From Hetaerina americana (taxonomy: Eukaryota > Arthropoda > Insecta > Odonata > Calopterygidae), in the NCBI GenBank assembly GCA_022747635.1, contig JAKTNV010000002.1, positions 111,043,869-111,107,868 of the forward strand: a stretch of DNA of 64,000 nt, given 5' to 3'. Shown in pieces: positions 34,263 through 44,759 of this stretch. How positions within the stretch are numbered: the stretch's first letter is position 1; every line of letters begins with the position of its first letter. Made by a program: the position numbers and the translations under genes. Below the pieces are notes generated by a model that saw only the letters and a program-made list of their open reading frames with translations, ran no database searches and had not been told where the DNA came from.

Positions 34263-36609
34263 GCAAAGAAGAAAACACCGACTTGCTTATTAAAAATTTA
34301 AGTCATTTCCATTCGTTTTTACGATCTGCTGTGAGGTGGTAATTTTGAATCTACGATATACCGTAATACTTGGCTGCCAGGTTACGTCTGCTTAGGGTGT
34401 GGAATCCTGGAAACAATAAAAGTGTGGACACCTGTCAGTTTGTTGACCACTTTCGTGAAGAAAAATTCAACAGATGGTCTGGCGAAGGAAGAGAGGTCAG
34501 TGTCACTGGTGTCTGTTCCCATGGGGAGTGTTTATTTTGGATGGAGTGGGTGGTTGTTTGGGAAATTATGGGGGGAGAGGGGGAAGGCAGTGAGAGTGTG
34601 GGGAAATAGCAAGCTGCAGTCGATATTTCATTTCTAGTTGGTATATTTTTTAAGTTTCTTACCTGAATGAAATGCGGTTTATAGTAGTATTTATTTGTTC
34701 TCAATTGGTGTTGTTACGAATGTATGATTTAAATGTTATGGGCTCGAGTTAGATATTTCCTGCCAGTTTTAATAAAAGATACCTTTTCATGTGATAGTAT
34801 TTTGAAATCTGCTAGCTTCTAATATTTGCGTGGTGATCGCTGACCTTTCGAAATGATGATGATGACCACTGATGAGATTTTATTTGATTTACGTCCTCCC
34901 TGAACTACGCCGAAGGAAGATACTTATTTAAAGTTGTTGCTCTTATTCAACTTTTTGCGTGTAAATATTCATATTTATATGAATTCAAGCATTTGAATGT
35001 TGGCGGGCATGTTATGGAGAACAGCTATTTTATGTGTCCAGTAGAATTTCATTTCTACTCGATAAGTACAAAGTTGCCGCTGACCTCAATCACGGGTGCT
35101 TATGCTTGCTGTAAATGGCGCTGTTTTGGGCGCAATTGGGTGCACAGCGCAGTGATTGGAAAGGGGAGGGAGGTCCGTGGTGCTGCGCAGATCCTTGGTT
35201 GATTACATTGACTGCATCACAGGGAAACTGGTCTCGATAGGAATTGGATGAGCCGCGGGATTTTGACAGGCGTGTGTGGCTCGGCCTTTGAAAGACTTCC
35301 GTCGGCAAAAACGCCATCCATCTTAATGAAAAATCATCTCTTTTCGTTTCCCTATTTAAGGTGTAGAGGTGGATTTTTGATGTTACTCATTTCGCTGAAA
35401 TACGAGATCAGTTTTCTGAAGCATGCATGTAAAAAGGTTCTATGTTATCCGGTCATTGTTTTGCTAATCACACTTTTTTCATGAAAGTTACCACCGTTGC
35501 CTTATTAAGCCTTGATGTGTCTGTTTATGCAAATCTTAGCTTTTAGCTTTGAATTTAAATGTGGCGTAAGGCCATTCACGTCATGAGTGATATGTTTTGT
35601 TCTAAGTGGTCCTCCATTACCGAATGCAATTTCCGTATAAGCTCGTTATAACGCATTTTTAATACCTTTCAAACCCGGTTCGAAGAGATTCTAAAGGATT
35701 GAAAACAACTTTTGCGCTCTTGGTCTCACATTATCGTTTTTACGGGCCTTAAATTACGGAGATGTTATTAATGTTCAAGCAATCTATGGTTCACAACTTT
35801 TGCATGGAGCCCATAAGCTGATACACACCGTCGTGATCGTCTAAAGTCACAAATCCACATTCTTTCCCTCCCTCCTTTTCCTCCTTTTTCCCGGCATCAT
35901 CCCTTCCTTCCACACCCCATTACCTCTTAATATCTCAGCCATAAACTTTTTCTTACTCCCTCGTTGTTCCCTCATCAAGCTTCCTCGCCTTGTCTCAAAC
36001 TTATTCCCGTGGTTCACGACCCTTCCTCCACGAACCGTCTGTAACATCTAAAGCCTCCACCATGCCCTCTTTTTCCTTATTCAGAAACCTAATTTCAGAG
36101 TCATAAAACGCTACGCTGCATTTTGGTCTCCATAACATGGTCCATGTGTTCTCTAAGTCCGTGTCGTCAATTACCCCATCTTTGTAAGGTCATCTTTCGC
36201 TACTCCCAGTTTCTTAAATCCCGCGCTCTGGACAATCATTCCAAAATACGTGAACTGTTCTCTTAAGTTTATGGCCTTTCATTTCATCGTGTTAAGAAGA
36301 TATTCGACAAACTACCGCATTAGAAAAATACTCTCGTTTAATGTAGAAACGTTTATAAATAGAGGGTTTGGTTGCAGAGTCCTTTAAGTAAAGGCACAAA
36401 GAAAAGATTGGCGAAGACTTGAATGCGGAGTTATGTTTAGCTCGTAAACTTGGTCGTTGGGGTAATAGGATTAGCACAAATAAGAGTGTTATCAGTGTAG
36501 GAGGATGAAAGAATGGACGGGGATGAAAAGGAGTAAAGGAGAATGGGGGAGAAAGGGAATTACGAGAAGGAAGGAGAAATGGATGCAGGAGGTCCCGAGA
36601 GGCCTTGGG
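34263..36609. other. Nothing recognised
   Basis: About 2.3 kb of AT-rich to mixed sequence. Short open frames only. Confidence 0.45.
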
Positions 36610-36700
36610 ATGATGGAAGACGGGTGGGTGGTGACCTAACACCCCCCGCCACAAGCCCCCGTGGTGGTTTCCGGGGTAGTATGTAGATGTAGATGAAGAC
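36610..36700 (+). repeat. CCCCGC-core dispersed repeat with (ATGTAG)n tail
   Basis: Contains ACACCCCCCGCCACAAGCC, a GGGGTAGTATG block and ATGTAGATGTAGATGAAG at its right end. It is the reverse orientation of the repeat at 3880 and shows the tandem tail at the 3' side. Confidence 0.6.
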
Positions 36701-36814
36701 TGCGGTAGAGAGGGAAGGACAAGCGATGAATTGGGAGGAAAATGTTTTGCCTGCGTGGGGTAAGGGGAAGTAAGTGGTATTAACACACGCTTAATTGCAA
36801 AGCTGAGTGTAACA

Positions 36815-36995
36815 GGATTTAATGTCGTATAAGGTGGGACTTAGAATGCTTAGCAGTGCTTGCTTGCTCTCTGGGTCCATCAAATGCTTCTAGATGGGAG
36901 GCTGGGGTCAATAAACTTCAATGGGCGGTTTATCCTAAATAGTTGGTAGCATGTTGGGCTACTGATTGGAGGGTCCCGGGTGATTTCTTTGGTAA
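36815..36995 (+). repeat. Dispersed repeat with weak tRNA-like block
   Basis: 36820-36900 is the inverse of 19195-19285. Downstream, 36943-36985 reads TTGGTAGCATGTTGGGCTACTGATTGGAGGGTCCCGGGTGATTTC, an A-box-like and decayed B-box-like pair, so the repeat may be an old tRNA-derived SINE. Confidence 0.45.
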
Positions 36996-37084
36996 ACTGC
37001 ATCTGAAATTCCTAGCGGTGGGATTTTTTGGTTACTGTTAATAAAATGGTGGCATACGAGTAGTAAATGGACCCCTTTTTTAAT

Positions 37085-37651
37085 TCAAGGTTTGTATATA
37101 AAGTATCTGGATAAGTTTCGGAAAAATGGATTTATTTCATACATTGCTAAAATGCCTCAAAATTCTTCAAAGTACATCCCTTGAGCGTCGACACACTTTT
37201 GCCCTAATGGCTTTTCCACAACTAGAAAGCTCCCTGGCAGGCGGAAGGCCCTTAAGGGTACTCTTGCAAGCTTCTTTGATGGCCCTTAAGGTCCCATTAG
37301 GTGGTGTCCGTTGGGGAAGGGAGGATTTCACGTTTGGGAATAGGAAATAGTCTACTGGTGCCAATTTGGGACTGTAACGGGCTCGGGGAATCGTCGCGAT
37401 GCCGTTTCTCGTCAGGTAGTCGGTTACCTTGAAGCCTCAAGCGCTCAAGACCTTTTAGACGAATTTAGCGCAGATCTTTCGCATCGCCGAATTTTCAGTA
37501 ATGCTAATGGTGCGCTCACTGTCACTGTCTTGTCATTGCCAAAACGATCTGCGATCATGCGCACACTAAACCGACACGGTCTGAATTCGACACATCACGC
37601 ACACGTCAGAGGAGAATTGTTACTGATACTTTAAATTAAAACTTTCCTTGT
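37085..37651 (-). mobile_element. Family-A deleted mariner, copy 4
   Basis: The left end is CAAGGTTTGTATATAAAGT; the right end carries the complementary CTTTCCTTG. On minus the C-terminal part is the cleanest of the set: VDYFLFPNVKSSLPQR and KEACKSTLKGLP. The internal deletion is the same as in the other copies. Confidence 0.85.
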
Positions 37652-38604
37652 GGATTTCACGCGTCTGATTGTACCACTCTTTTAGAAACTAATTTTGGGG
37701 TGGATTGCGATGGATGAATGAATCGCCTCAATTTTCACCCAAGCCTTCTTGATTCCTGGGAAGGTCATCACTCTCGATTTGCCGTAATGTACATGCATCC
37801 GATACCTCTTTCACCAATTCTTTAATCAGCAACCTCAGTCACTTACGCAATCATCAATTACTGCCATCCGCTGGCTGTCTGGCTAATTAAAAATCTTGAT
37901 CGTCCGCAGACTTCAATGTAGTTATCACATTCCCGACCACTTTCAGTTCCCCCTCCACCCTACCTTGGGCACACCCCTTGCTTCCCTCGCCATTTTTCCT
38001 GGCGTGTATGTACGATATATTACAAAGCTCACGCGCTAACGGAAAACCCTGTCTTGCTCCCGTGCCTCTCGCTGCCCATCGAGATTCTTCATCCGCTACC
38101 CTCAATTATGCAGTCTGAGTCATGTACAGGTTTCGAGTGGCTCGCCTGCCCGTCCAGTTTGCCTCTGTATTTCGCAGCATTTCCATGAACTCCGCTTTCT
38201 GTCGATCGCCTTATCTCGTGCCACGGAGGAAACAAAAGCCTCCTGGCAATATTCCACGGCATTCCTTTCTTTTAGCTTACTCTTCGCTACAATGGCAAAA
38301 CGCATTCACCTCCTCTTTCAAACTAATCTTAGCCTTGTAATTCGTTCTCCCTTGGCCTCATCTCTTAATTGATTAATTATTCTTGGCTGTGCATTTTCTT
38401 CGGCGTCAAATAACGCAAAACGCATTCCTTACATAACAAATGACGTTCTTTTCCCAGATTAGGGTTAATGCGAACTTTTCGACTTTTTGGGCCAAACTAA
38501 TTCTTCAGGAATTCCACAAATGAGCAAATAGGAGCATAGCTGTCAATAGTAGGGTTTTACCAAAGCCCACAGCATGATCAACTAGATACAATGTTGGATT
38601 GATA
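37652..38604. other. Nothing recognised
   Basis: Mixed composition, short frames only. Confidence 0.45.
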
Positions 38605-38705
38605 GGTGAGGTTACATCTACGTAATAACCAGCAAGCCACTGCAGGGGTGTGTGGTGGGGGTTTGTAGGTCACCACTCGTAAAAAACCGCATTCAAAACT
38701 ATTCA
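38605..38705 (-). repeat. CCCCGC-core dispersed repeat, diverged copy
   Basis: ACATCTACGTAATAACC, GCAAGCCACTGCAGG and GTGTGGTGGGGGTTTGTAGG, then CACCACTCGTAAAAAACC; the order of the 3880 repeat is preserved. Confidence 0.6.
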
Positions 38706-38770
38706 ATTCATGCCAATCTACAGCCACAGAGCATATATATTCCTGCATAAACATTTTTGTCTTAAACGTA

Positions 38771-38771
<1 letters not shown>

Positions 38772-38842
<71 letters not shown>
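38772..38842. repeat. (TA)n microsatellite
   Basis: About 35 TA units, ending at the first base of a tRNA-SINE. Confidence 0.95.
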
Positions 38843-38845
<3 letters not shown>

Positions 38846-39130
38846 GGTCGCGGTAATCCAGTGGTTAGAGCGTTGGACTGCTGACCGGAGGGTACCGGGT
38901 TCGATTCCCGGGCGAGGCACTCTGGGCACCTGCAGCTCCACCCAAGCTAAAGTGATTTTTCGGGTACCAGGTCTTCCTGGGAAACCATAACCGGCACAGG
39001 GAAAGGAACTGGCCCCCCTACCCTGATGTGTGAATTTTCACAGGCCGTGTATAGGGCTTAGTACTGGGTGAACTCTGCCATCACCTACTAAACCGACCTT
39101 CGGGTTGATTACTGTGTTTATGGTATACAT
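38846..39130 (+). mobile_element. tRNA-derived SINE (family S2)
   Basis: 38846-38920 is a good tRNA-like head: GGGTCGCGGTAATCCAGTGG with A box TAGAGCGTTGG-type sequence, a CTGCTGA anticodon-like loop and a B box GGGTTCGATTCCC closing a perfect ACCGGG/CCCGGG-type T stem. About 200 bp of unrelated body follow, with CCAGGTCTTCCTGGGAAACC, so this is a SINE and not a tRNA gene. The loop would read GCU (serine-like), but no long variable arm is present. A related copy lies at 47590-47770. Confidence 0.8.
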
Positions 39131-39164
39131 ATAAATTAAAGATTAAAGATACATTAAAAATTAC

Positions 39165-39290
39165 ATCGCTTGGAGGAAGTTTTTGGAGTGTTCTTAAACA
39201 CGGGGAATCGAACCGAGGCCCTCCAGTCAGTAGCCGAACGCTCTGCTTCTGGTGTTGAATCGCCTCTTGTGTAAACCAATCCTTCTTCCA
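39165..39290 (-). mobile_element. tRNA-like repeat fragment
   Basis: On minus: AGAGCGTTCGGCTACTGACTGG, then CCTCGGTTCGATTCCCCG, i.e. A- and B-box-like elements of a tRNA-derived repeat related in layout to the SINE just upstream but in the opposite orientation. Confidence 0.55.
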
Positions 39291-40436
39291 TGCCTCGAAG
39301 ATTAGAGACCGAATTAGAGAGAAGCGCATGCGTATATTCAAGGTTTAGGTTGTCCCACACGCACTGATGAAACACCATGGGGCACACTTACGAGAACTAT
39401 GTACTAATTTATTCCCTGTGTGCAAACAAGTTCCCCCCTACTCTCTTGGCGGGCGTTCCAACGTCCTTGCCATACACGGGGAGTGTGGCATGGGGTGTTA
39501 GTACACCAGTCGTGTTATTCTGTAAACGTAACTTGTTCTCTGCCCGGTCAAATCTTTGGTCGATCATGAAGATGGAAAGGTTACGAGGCATGTTTTTTTC
39601 GCTCATGCTTATCTATAAAATCTCTAACAATGTGTAACTTTTTTAAGAGATTTAAGTGAAAGCTTGAAGAGAGTTAGTCCTTTATCACAGGAATTTGATA
39701 GTTTCATCAAATTCGGAAATTTTATAACTTGTCTATTGTCTCTTCCATTGAATTAAAGATACATCAAAATTCACATCCTATTTTTATTATTACCAATAGA
39801 AAATAGCCAAATTTTTTCAATGGTCATCTTGGAGGGAGTCAGAAAAAATAATATCAGAGATAGTGGGACATGTATTGAGGCAAGAAATGTGGCGAAGGGA
39901 ATTGTTGAGGGGATGGAGGCAAAGCTACAGCACGTGACACAAGCGAGGTTGGACGCAGGAAACACATATTACGAATCACAAGGAAAGGAAGGCTCAGAAG
40001 AGAGAGGCCAACTTCAAGAAGATAAGGGTGACCTTATTAAATAATATTTCCTTTAACCGCAAAGGGTTTTTTACACCAGTAAAAAAAGGGAGGGGAAACA
40101 TTGAGATTGGCGCGGTGATTTACTCGGCGAGTTAATCCCTCGCCAGTGATCAGATGCACATTAAAAAAATACGAAGACATTCAGATTTAGTCGATGGGAG
40201 GGGGTGGTATTTCCTGTATAGATTTAAATGGAAGTTAATCCTATTGTCGGGGACCGTATCTGAGGATCTTACTAATACACACACAATCACACTGGTTAGC
40301 CCGAGGTGATTTATGGGGAAGTTTTTCCGTTGCCAGGGGCCGGGCCTGGGTTACCTTAATGACTTAATTTTTAACTAGGAAGATGCCGAATGAGTTTGCG
40401 AAGAAATCAATCCAGACGCCAGGGAGGGTGCTATAA
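39291..40436. other. Nothing recognised
   Basis: A 74-codon plus frame (39820-40044) is open but unassigned; see 26331-29261 for the possible shared end. Confidence 0.4.
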
Positions 40437-41060
40437 TACGAGGATTGCTATTTATATTTTCAGCCTAATAATGAAAAAGCCGTAATTTATAGTTGAAAAT
40501 GGCTTTATTGTTTTTCGAAGTATTCTCCATGATTATCAATACACTTTTGCATGTGCTCGAACCAATTTTCGTAACACTTTCTGCACTCCAATTAAGCTAC
40601 CTCCGAAAGGAGGTAGCTTAATTGGAGTGCAGAAAGAAGAATTGGTATTTGAATGCATTAATGGCTTCTTCAGCAGACGAAAAATGTTAGCCACGCAATT
40701 TTTTCCTGATAAACTGGTAAAAAAAGAAGTCTTTTGGTGCTAAATCGGGGCTGTGCCGAAGATGACCATTCAATTCCACGTTTTGGCCAGTCAAATAGGT
40801 AGTTAGTTGTTTCAGGCTAACTGTGAGAGCTTGCATTGCCATGATGAAGAACGATCATTCGTTGCTGCTTCTTTTTCTGTATTTTACAGAGCACTTCTGG
40901 CAAACAAACTCTCCTGTACCAATCATAATTCACGGTTCTACGTTGCTCTAACAGCACGGTTGCCACATCGCATGAATGTTCACGAGTTAACTCCATTTTT
41001 TCGCTGAAACAAAATTTTCGGGTCACTGGAAACAGCACAAGAAATGATCAAACGACTAAA
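40437..41060 (-). mobile_element. Mariner remnant (family I) with internal hairpin
   Basis: The minus strand keeps HHGNASSHSQ (second catalytic aspartate changed to glycine) and degenerate PYSPDLAP-like, FLFxSI-like and C-terminal sequence running to about 40490. ACGAGGATTGCTATTTATATTT near 40438 looks like a terminal end. A perfect 28-bp hairpin interrupts the C-terminal part. Confidence 0.65.
40577..40636. repeat. Perfect 28-bp hairpin with GAAA loop
   Basis: Arm 40577-40604 (CTTTCTGCACTCC..) is the exact reverse complement of 40609-40636, separated by only GAAA. The arm sequence belongs to the surrounding mariner, so this is a local inverted duplication within a transposon copy. Confidence 0.9.
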
Positions 41061-41170
41061 TGAGCTGTAGAAAGTTAGCGTTAAAAGGATCAAACTTCCA
41101 GATGGAAACATCAGATGGCGCCTAAAGCACTTAGTGTTGTCTAGGCTCAAAATATGAATAGCATCCTTCG

Positions 41171-41175
41171 TACAC

Positions 41176-41213
<38 letters not shown>

Positions 41214-41214
41214 T
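41171..41214. repeat. (CA)n microsatellite
   Basis: CA repeat interrupted once by TATA. It produces apparent Cys/Val frames on the opposite strand. Confidence 0.95.
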
Positions 41215-41346
41215 CATTCGTTTAGGTTTTACAGTAAAGTAAAACCAATACTCGGAAATATGAAGTGGACAAAACACTGCATTGCCTGATGGCGTTGTAA
41301 AAACCGGAAATAGAAGGGAATAAAGTAAAAAAAACACAACCACTTA

Positions 41347-41680
41347 TTCCAAAGAAAATGCGGGAGATGCCGCAACAGTAACTTTTAGCGGAGTCATCCG
41401 CTAATGTGCATTTCAATGCAACAATTTCAGAATGTAAAAATCATTCGCCTTGACTGGGACTCGAACCCAGATCCCTCAGCATCCGGTCGAGTGCTTTAGC
41501 CACTTAAGCTACCGAGACGTCCTCTTAAACTCCGAAATTTTGGGGCTTTTAAAGGAACTAGATGTTGTGACGAAATGCCTAACATACAATGTCACAGGCA
41601 TTCGTAGTCTTGCGCGAGGCGCCACTGTCCACGAGGTTAAAGCCAACTTTAAACACTTATGGTTTTTATACTTTGACAAA
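41347..41680 (-). mobile_element. tRNA-module element, copy 3
   Basis: Starts with TGCGGGAGATGCCGCAACAG and ACTTTTAGCGGAGTCATCC, the inverted counterpart of the right end of copies 1 and 2. The minus strand of 41446-41519 is a nearly complete tRNA-like module (CTCGGTAGCTTAAGTGGCTA, CTCGACCGGATGCTGAG stem-loop, CTGGGTTCGAGTCCCAG). The body TGTCACAGGCATTCG and CACGAGGTTAAAGCC is shared with copy 2. Confidence 0.8.
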
Positions 41681-41960
41681 TTCCAAAGAAACTGCGGGAG
41701 ATGCCGCAACAGTAACTTTTAACGGAGTCATCCGCTAATGTGCATTTCAATGCAACAATTTCAGAGTGTAAAAATCATTCGCCTTGACTGGGACTCGAAC
41801 CCAGATCCCTCAATATCCGGTTGATCCGGTCCAAAATGTCAGAGTTTAAGAGGACGTCTCGGTAGCTTAAGTGGCTAAAGCACTCGACCGGATATTGAGG
41901 GATCTGTGTTCGAGTCCCAGTCAAGGCGAATGATTTTTACACTCTGAAATTGTTGCATTG
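41680..41960. mobile_element. tRNA-module element, copy 4, tandem and folded back
   Basis: The left end of copy 3 is repeated about 333 bp on (TTCCAAAGAAACTGCGGGAG). The tRNA-like 3' half then appears twice in opposite orientation: arms 41748-41821 and 41887-41960 are reverse complements over 74 bp with one mismatch. On plus, 41855-41929 reads as a full tRNA-like module. This is a foldback rearrangement of the element. Confidence 0.8.
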
Positions 41961-42255
41961 ACAACTCCTTATGTAAATGTGAATGTCTTAGTATTTTGAG
42001 GGTGTGTCTGATCGCATGCAAGGGATTAACTTTCCCGTGTATCACCAAACTCAATACTCCCCTCCTTTTTCCTTCCTTTTACAGTGGTTTGCACAAAAAA
42101 AACCTCTACAGCTTTAAGGAGGTATTATTATTTGTAGTCAGTCTTAGAAAATGCCGTAAAGAAGCTCAAAATTTATCCTTTCCTTCAAGGAGATAGAGGA
42201 TGCAATTGAAACATTATTATATCACCCGTTGAGCATACTTCATGGTGAAAATCTT
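41961..42255. other. Nothing recognised
   Basis: No element or coding signal identified. Confidence 0.4.
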
Positions 42256-42660
42256 GGAAGGTGGATGAGGAAAGTCTCAACCTTTCGTCGCCGCTCCAGG
42301 TGCTTCGTTCGCAGTCGCCGTGCGCTCCGCGTCTGTTTCGTCCACAGCGCCACCGCTCGGGTTCCGGGTGGGAACCGCAATTAACGCCACGCATCTGCCG
42401 CCCGCCCGCCCGCTCGCCGGGACGTCTCTCCCCCCACGACAGCCGTCGTCCGCGTATTCCTTTACTGTGCTTTTCAGTTGCACATTTTCCCTTCATGGAA
42501 AAACTTTCCGGTCCAGTGGTTCGAGAGACGGCGATGCTCACGTCCATGGCGTGAATATCGCGTCGCAGGCCGAGCGATTGTCGAAACGCGTGACCCGCGT
42601 TTTGACGAAAGGTTGCAGTCACGCCTCGTTAGGTGCAATTTTGATTAGCACCACGTGGTG
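42256..42660. other. GC/CpG-rich block
   Basis: Sharp GC/CpG increase, with overlapping open frames on both strands (up to 145 codons). No recognised domain. Confidence 0.4.
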
Positions 42661-43174
42661 ACGCAAAATGATTCCTCGGCAACGACGGCGCCCTTGAACC
42701 CTTGAACCAACCACGGTACCACGAATTTGGTACTCGTCCAACGCGCCACACAGGAAAAGTGAGCACGGGACCTAGTCGTGGCTAAGTATTTCTTGTTCTT
42801 CTTTTTTGTTTTTATTTTCGTGAGGTCCAGAAACAGTCACCATTGAAGGGAAGGAATAGAATAGGTGCGGCGGACGGAATGGAAATTCGATTGATTAAGT
42901 ATAGAACAGATTCAAGATATCATTTTTTCCACGAATGATAAGGGATCAGAATAACTTCGTCCGGCTGTGGTAGGCGTAAAAATATTCGGGTCAAAATTAG
43001 TCAGAAGGTGTAATCACCCCCTGCCACACACACTAGTGGTGGCTTTCAGGTGCTTAAAAATACAAACAGACAAAAGGGAGGAGGATATCAGGAGATGAAG
43101 AGGGGATTATTGTTGTGTCGGATGTCAGGTTGTGTTTCGTTAGACAAGGCTAATAAATGCAGGAGTCTACAGTT
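42661..43174. other. Mostly nothing; diverged CCCC-core repeat near 43005-43050
   Basis: GGTGTAATCACCCCCTGCC and GTGGTGGCTTTCAGG resemble a decayed plus-orientation copy of the 36610 repeat. Confidence 0.35.
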
Positions 43175-43260
43175 TACAACTATATCTACACAATACCCCG
43201 AAAGCCGCCTGAAGGGTGAGTGGCGGGGGTGTTAGATCACCACCCGTAAAAGAGAATAAA
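43175..43260 (-). repeat. CCCCGC-core dispersed repeat
   Basis: ATATCTACACAATACCCCG, AAGCCGCCTGAAGGG, GAGTGGCGGGGGTG, then CACCACCCGTAAAAG, as in the other copies. Confidence 0.65.
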
Positions 43261-43291
43261 AGCGAAAAAGTTTCTTACTTACACTCATATA

Positions 43292-43341
43292 GATAAATAA
43301 ATAAATAAATAAATAAATAAATATATATATATATATATATA
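43292..43341. repeat. (AAAT)n then (TA)n microsatellite
   Basis: AAAT-type units grade into TA units, ending at the mariner insertion point. Confidence 0.9.
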
Positions 43342-44652
43342 CTACCTTGATCAAAAAGTTCCCGGAATAACCACCGTGTGGCGCTCCCATCGTTCCGATT
43401 TGAGTTCTGTTTTTTTTGTTAAATTGGTACATCTGTTGTTGATATTCCCTTTAAATCTTAGTGTCATAACTTGACATTTGCAAAAGTTACGTAGCCAAGA
43501 GTACATCTATCTCTGTGTGTGTTGGCGATTTTTTACAATTTCAGAAATGGATTTAAATTTGCAACAACGAACTTGTATTAAATTTTGCGTAAAAAACGGA
43601 TTTAGTGGCGCACGGACGTTGGAAATGTTGGAAAAGTGTTTCGGCAACGATTCTCTAAAAAAAACGGTCGTTTACCAGTGGCACGAGCGGTTCAGAAGTG
43701 GTCGTGAGTCAATCGAAGATGATGAACGCAGTGGCAGACCATCGACATCGAAAGTCGGTGACAAAATTGATAAAGTAAAAGAAATGTTGGTCAATAACCG
43801 CAAATTAACCATCAGAGAAATAGCGGAGGACTTGAACATTGCCTATGGATCCGCCCAAGACATTGTGGTTAATGATTTGGGTTTCCGTCGTGTAGCAGCA
43901 AAGACCTCAATTTCATGCAAAAAAGAGACCGTGTTGACGTCGCAAAAGACATGATTTGCGAGGCTGAATCCGATCCCACATTCATCAAAAGGATCATTAC
44001 TGGAGACGAGACGTGGGTTTATGAGTACGACACGCAATCCAGACATCAGGCAAGTGAATGGCGTTCACCAAATGAGCCGAGACCAAAAAAACCACGTCGT
44101 TTTCAGTCAAAAAAGAAGGCAATGCTGACGGTTTTCATGGATTACAACGGTGTAGTGCATCATGAATTTTTGCCAGAAGGCCAGACAGTAAACAAAGAGT
44201 ATTATTTGGGCGTTATGAGACGTTTGCGTGAAGCAATTCGCCGAAAGAGACCAGAAATGTGGGCAGAAAACTCGTGGATTTTGCACCATGATAACGCACC
44301 GTCGCACAGTGCTATCATTATTCGTAATTTTTTGACGAAAAATGCAACAAATACCATCCAACAGCCACCGAATTCACCTGATTTGGCTCCCTGTGACTTC
44401 TTTCTGTTCAATCGAGTTAAAAAACCATTACGGGGAACGCAGCCGAGAGGAAGTAATGGAAAAATCGCAGGAAGCACTGATGGACATACCGAAAACCGAA
44501 TATAAAAAATGTTTCGAGGATTGGATCAAGCGCTGGCATAAGTGTGTTGCAGTCGATGGGGATTACTTTGAAGGGGACAATATAGATTTAGATGAATAAA
44601 CTTGTATTTTTAATTTTCTGAATAAATTCCGGGAAATTTTTGATCAAGGTAG
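43342..44652 (+). mobile_element. Near-complete mariner element (family D)
   Basis: Terminal repeats are CTACCTTGATCAAAAAGTTC at 43342 and its complement GGAAATTTTTGATCAAGGTAG ending at 44652, with one or two mismatches. TA dinucleotides flank both ends (43340-43341 and 44653-44654), the mariner target duplication. The 1311-bp length matches a full mariner. The left flank is (TA)n and the right flank (TG)n, so insertion was into a microsatellite. It is the only copy in the window retaining all transposase regions. Confidence 0.95.
43547..44599 (+). pseudogene. Mariner transposase, two frameshifts
   Basis: Cut-and-paste DDE/D transposase that binds the terminal repeats and catalyses excision and TA-directed insertion. 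The ATG at 43547 starts MDLNLQQRTCIKFC, an N-terminal helix-turn-helix DNA-binding domain (to about residue 110, including ERSGRPST). Near 43905 the frame is lost where a VxAKxVPK-type linker should be; about 13 bp appear to be missing. The catalytic core then resumes: GDETW with Asp at 44005, HHDNAPSH with Asp at 44290 and SPDLAPCDFF with Asp at 44395, giving D,D34D spacing. A second shift near 44440 precedes the C-terminus (RWHKCVAVDGDYFEGD), which ends at 44599. All catalytic residues are kept, so only the two frameshifts inactivate it. Confidence 0.9.
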
Positions 44653-44679
44653 TATGTGTGTGTGTGTGTGTGTGTGTAC
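44653..44679. repeat. (TG)n microsatellite
   Basis: About 12 TG units immediately after the mariner end. Confidence 0.9.
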
Positions 44680-44759
44680 TATCAACCAACATACACATAC
44701 GTTTAATCTTACCCTGACTTGTAAATTTAATATAAATTAAATATTTCTAAAGTAACTTC

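Noticed and set aside
38846..38920. Functional tRNA gene
   Set aside because: Head is tRNA-like, but it continues into a SINE body, lacks a proper serine variable arm, and a related copy exists at 47590.
41855..41929. Functional tRNA gene on plus strand
   Set aside because: U33-equivalent and acceptor pairing are not maintained; it is part of a repeated element present four times.
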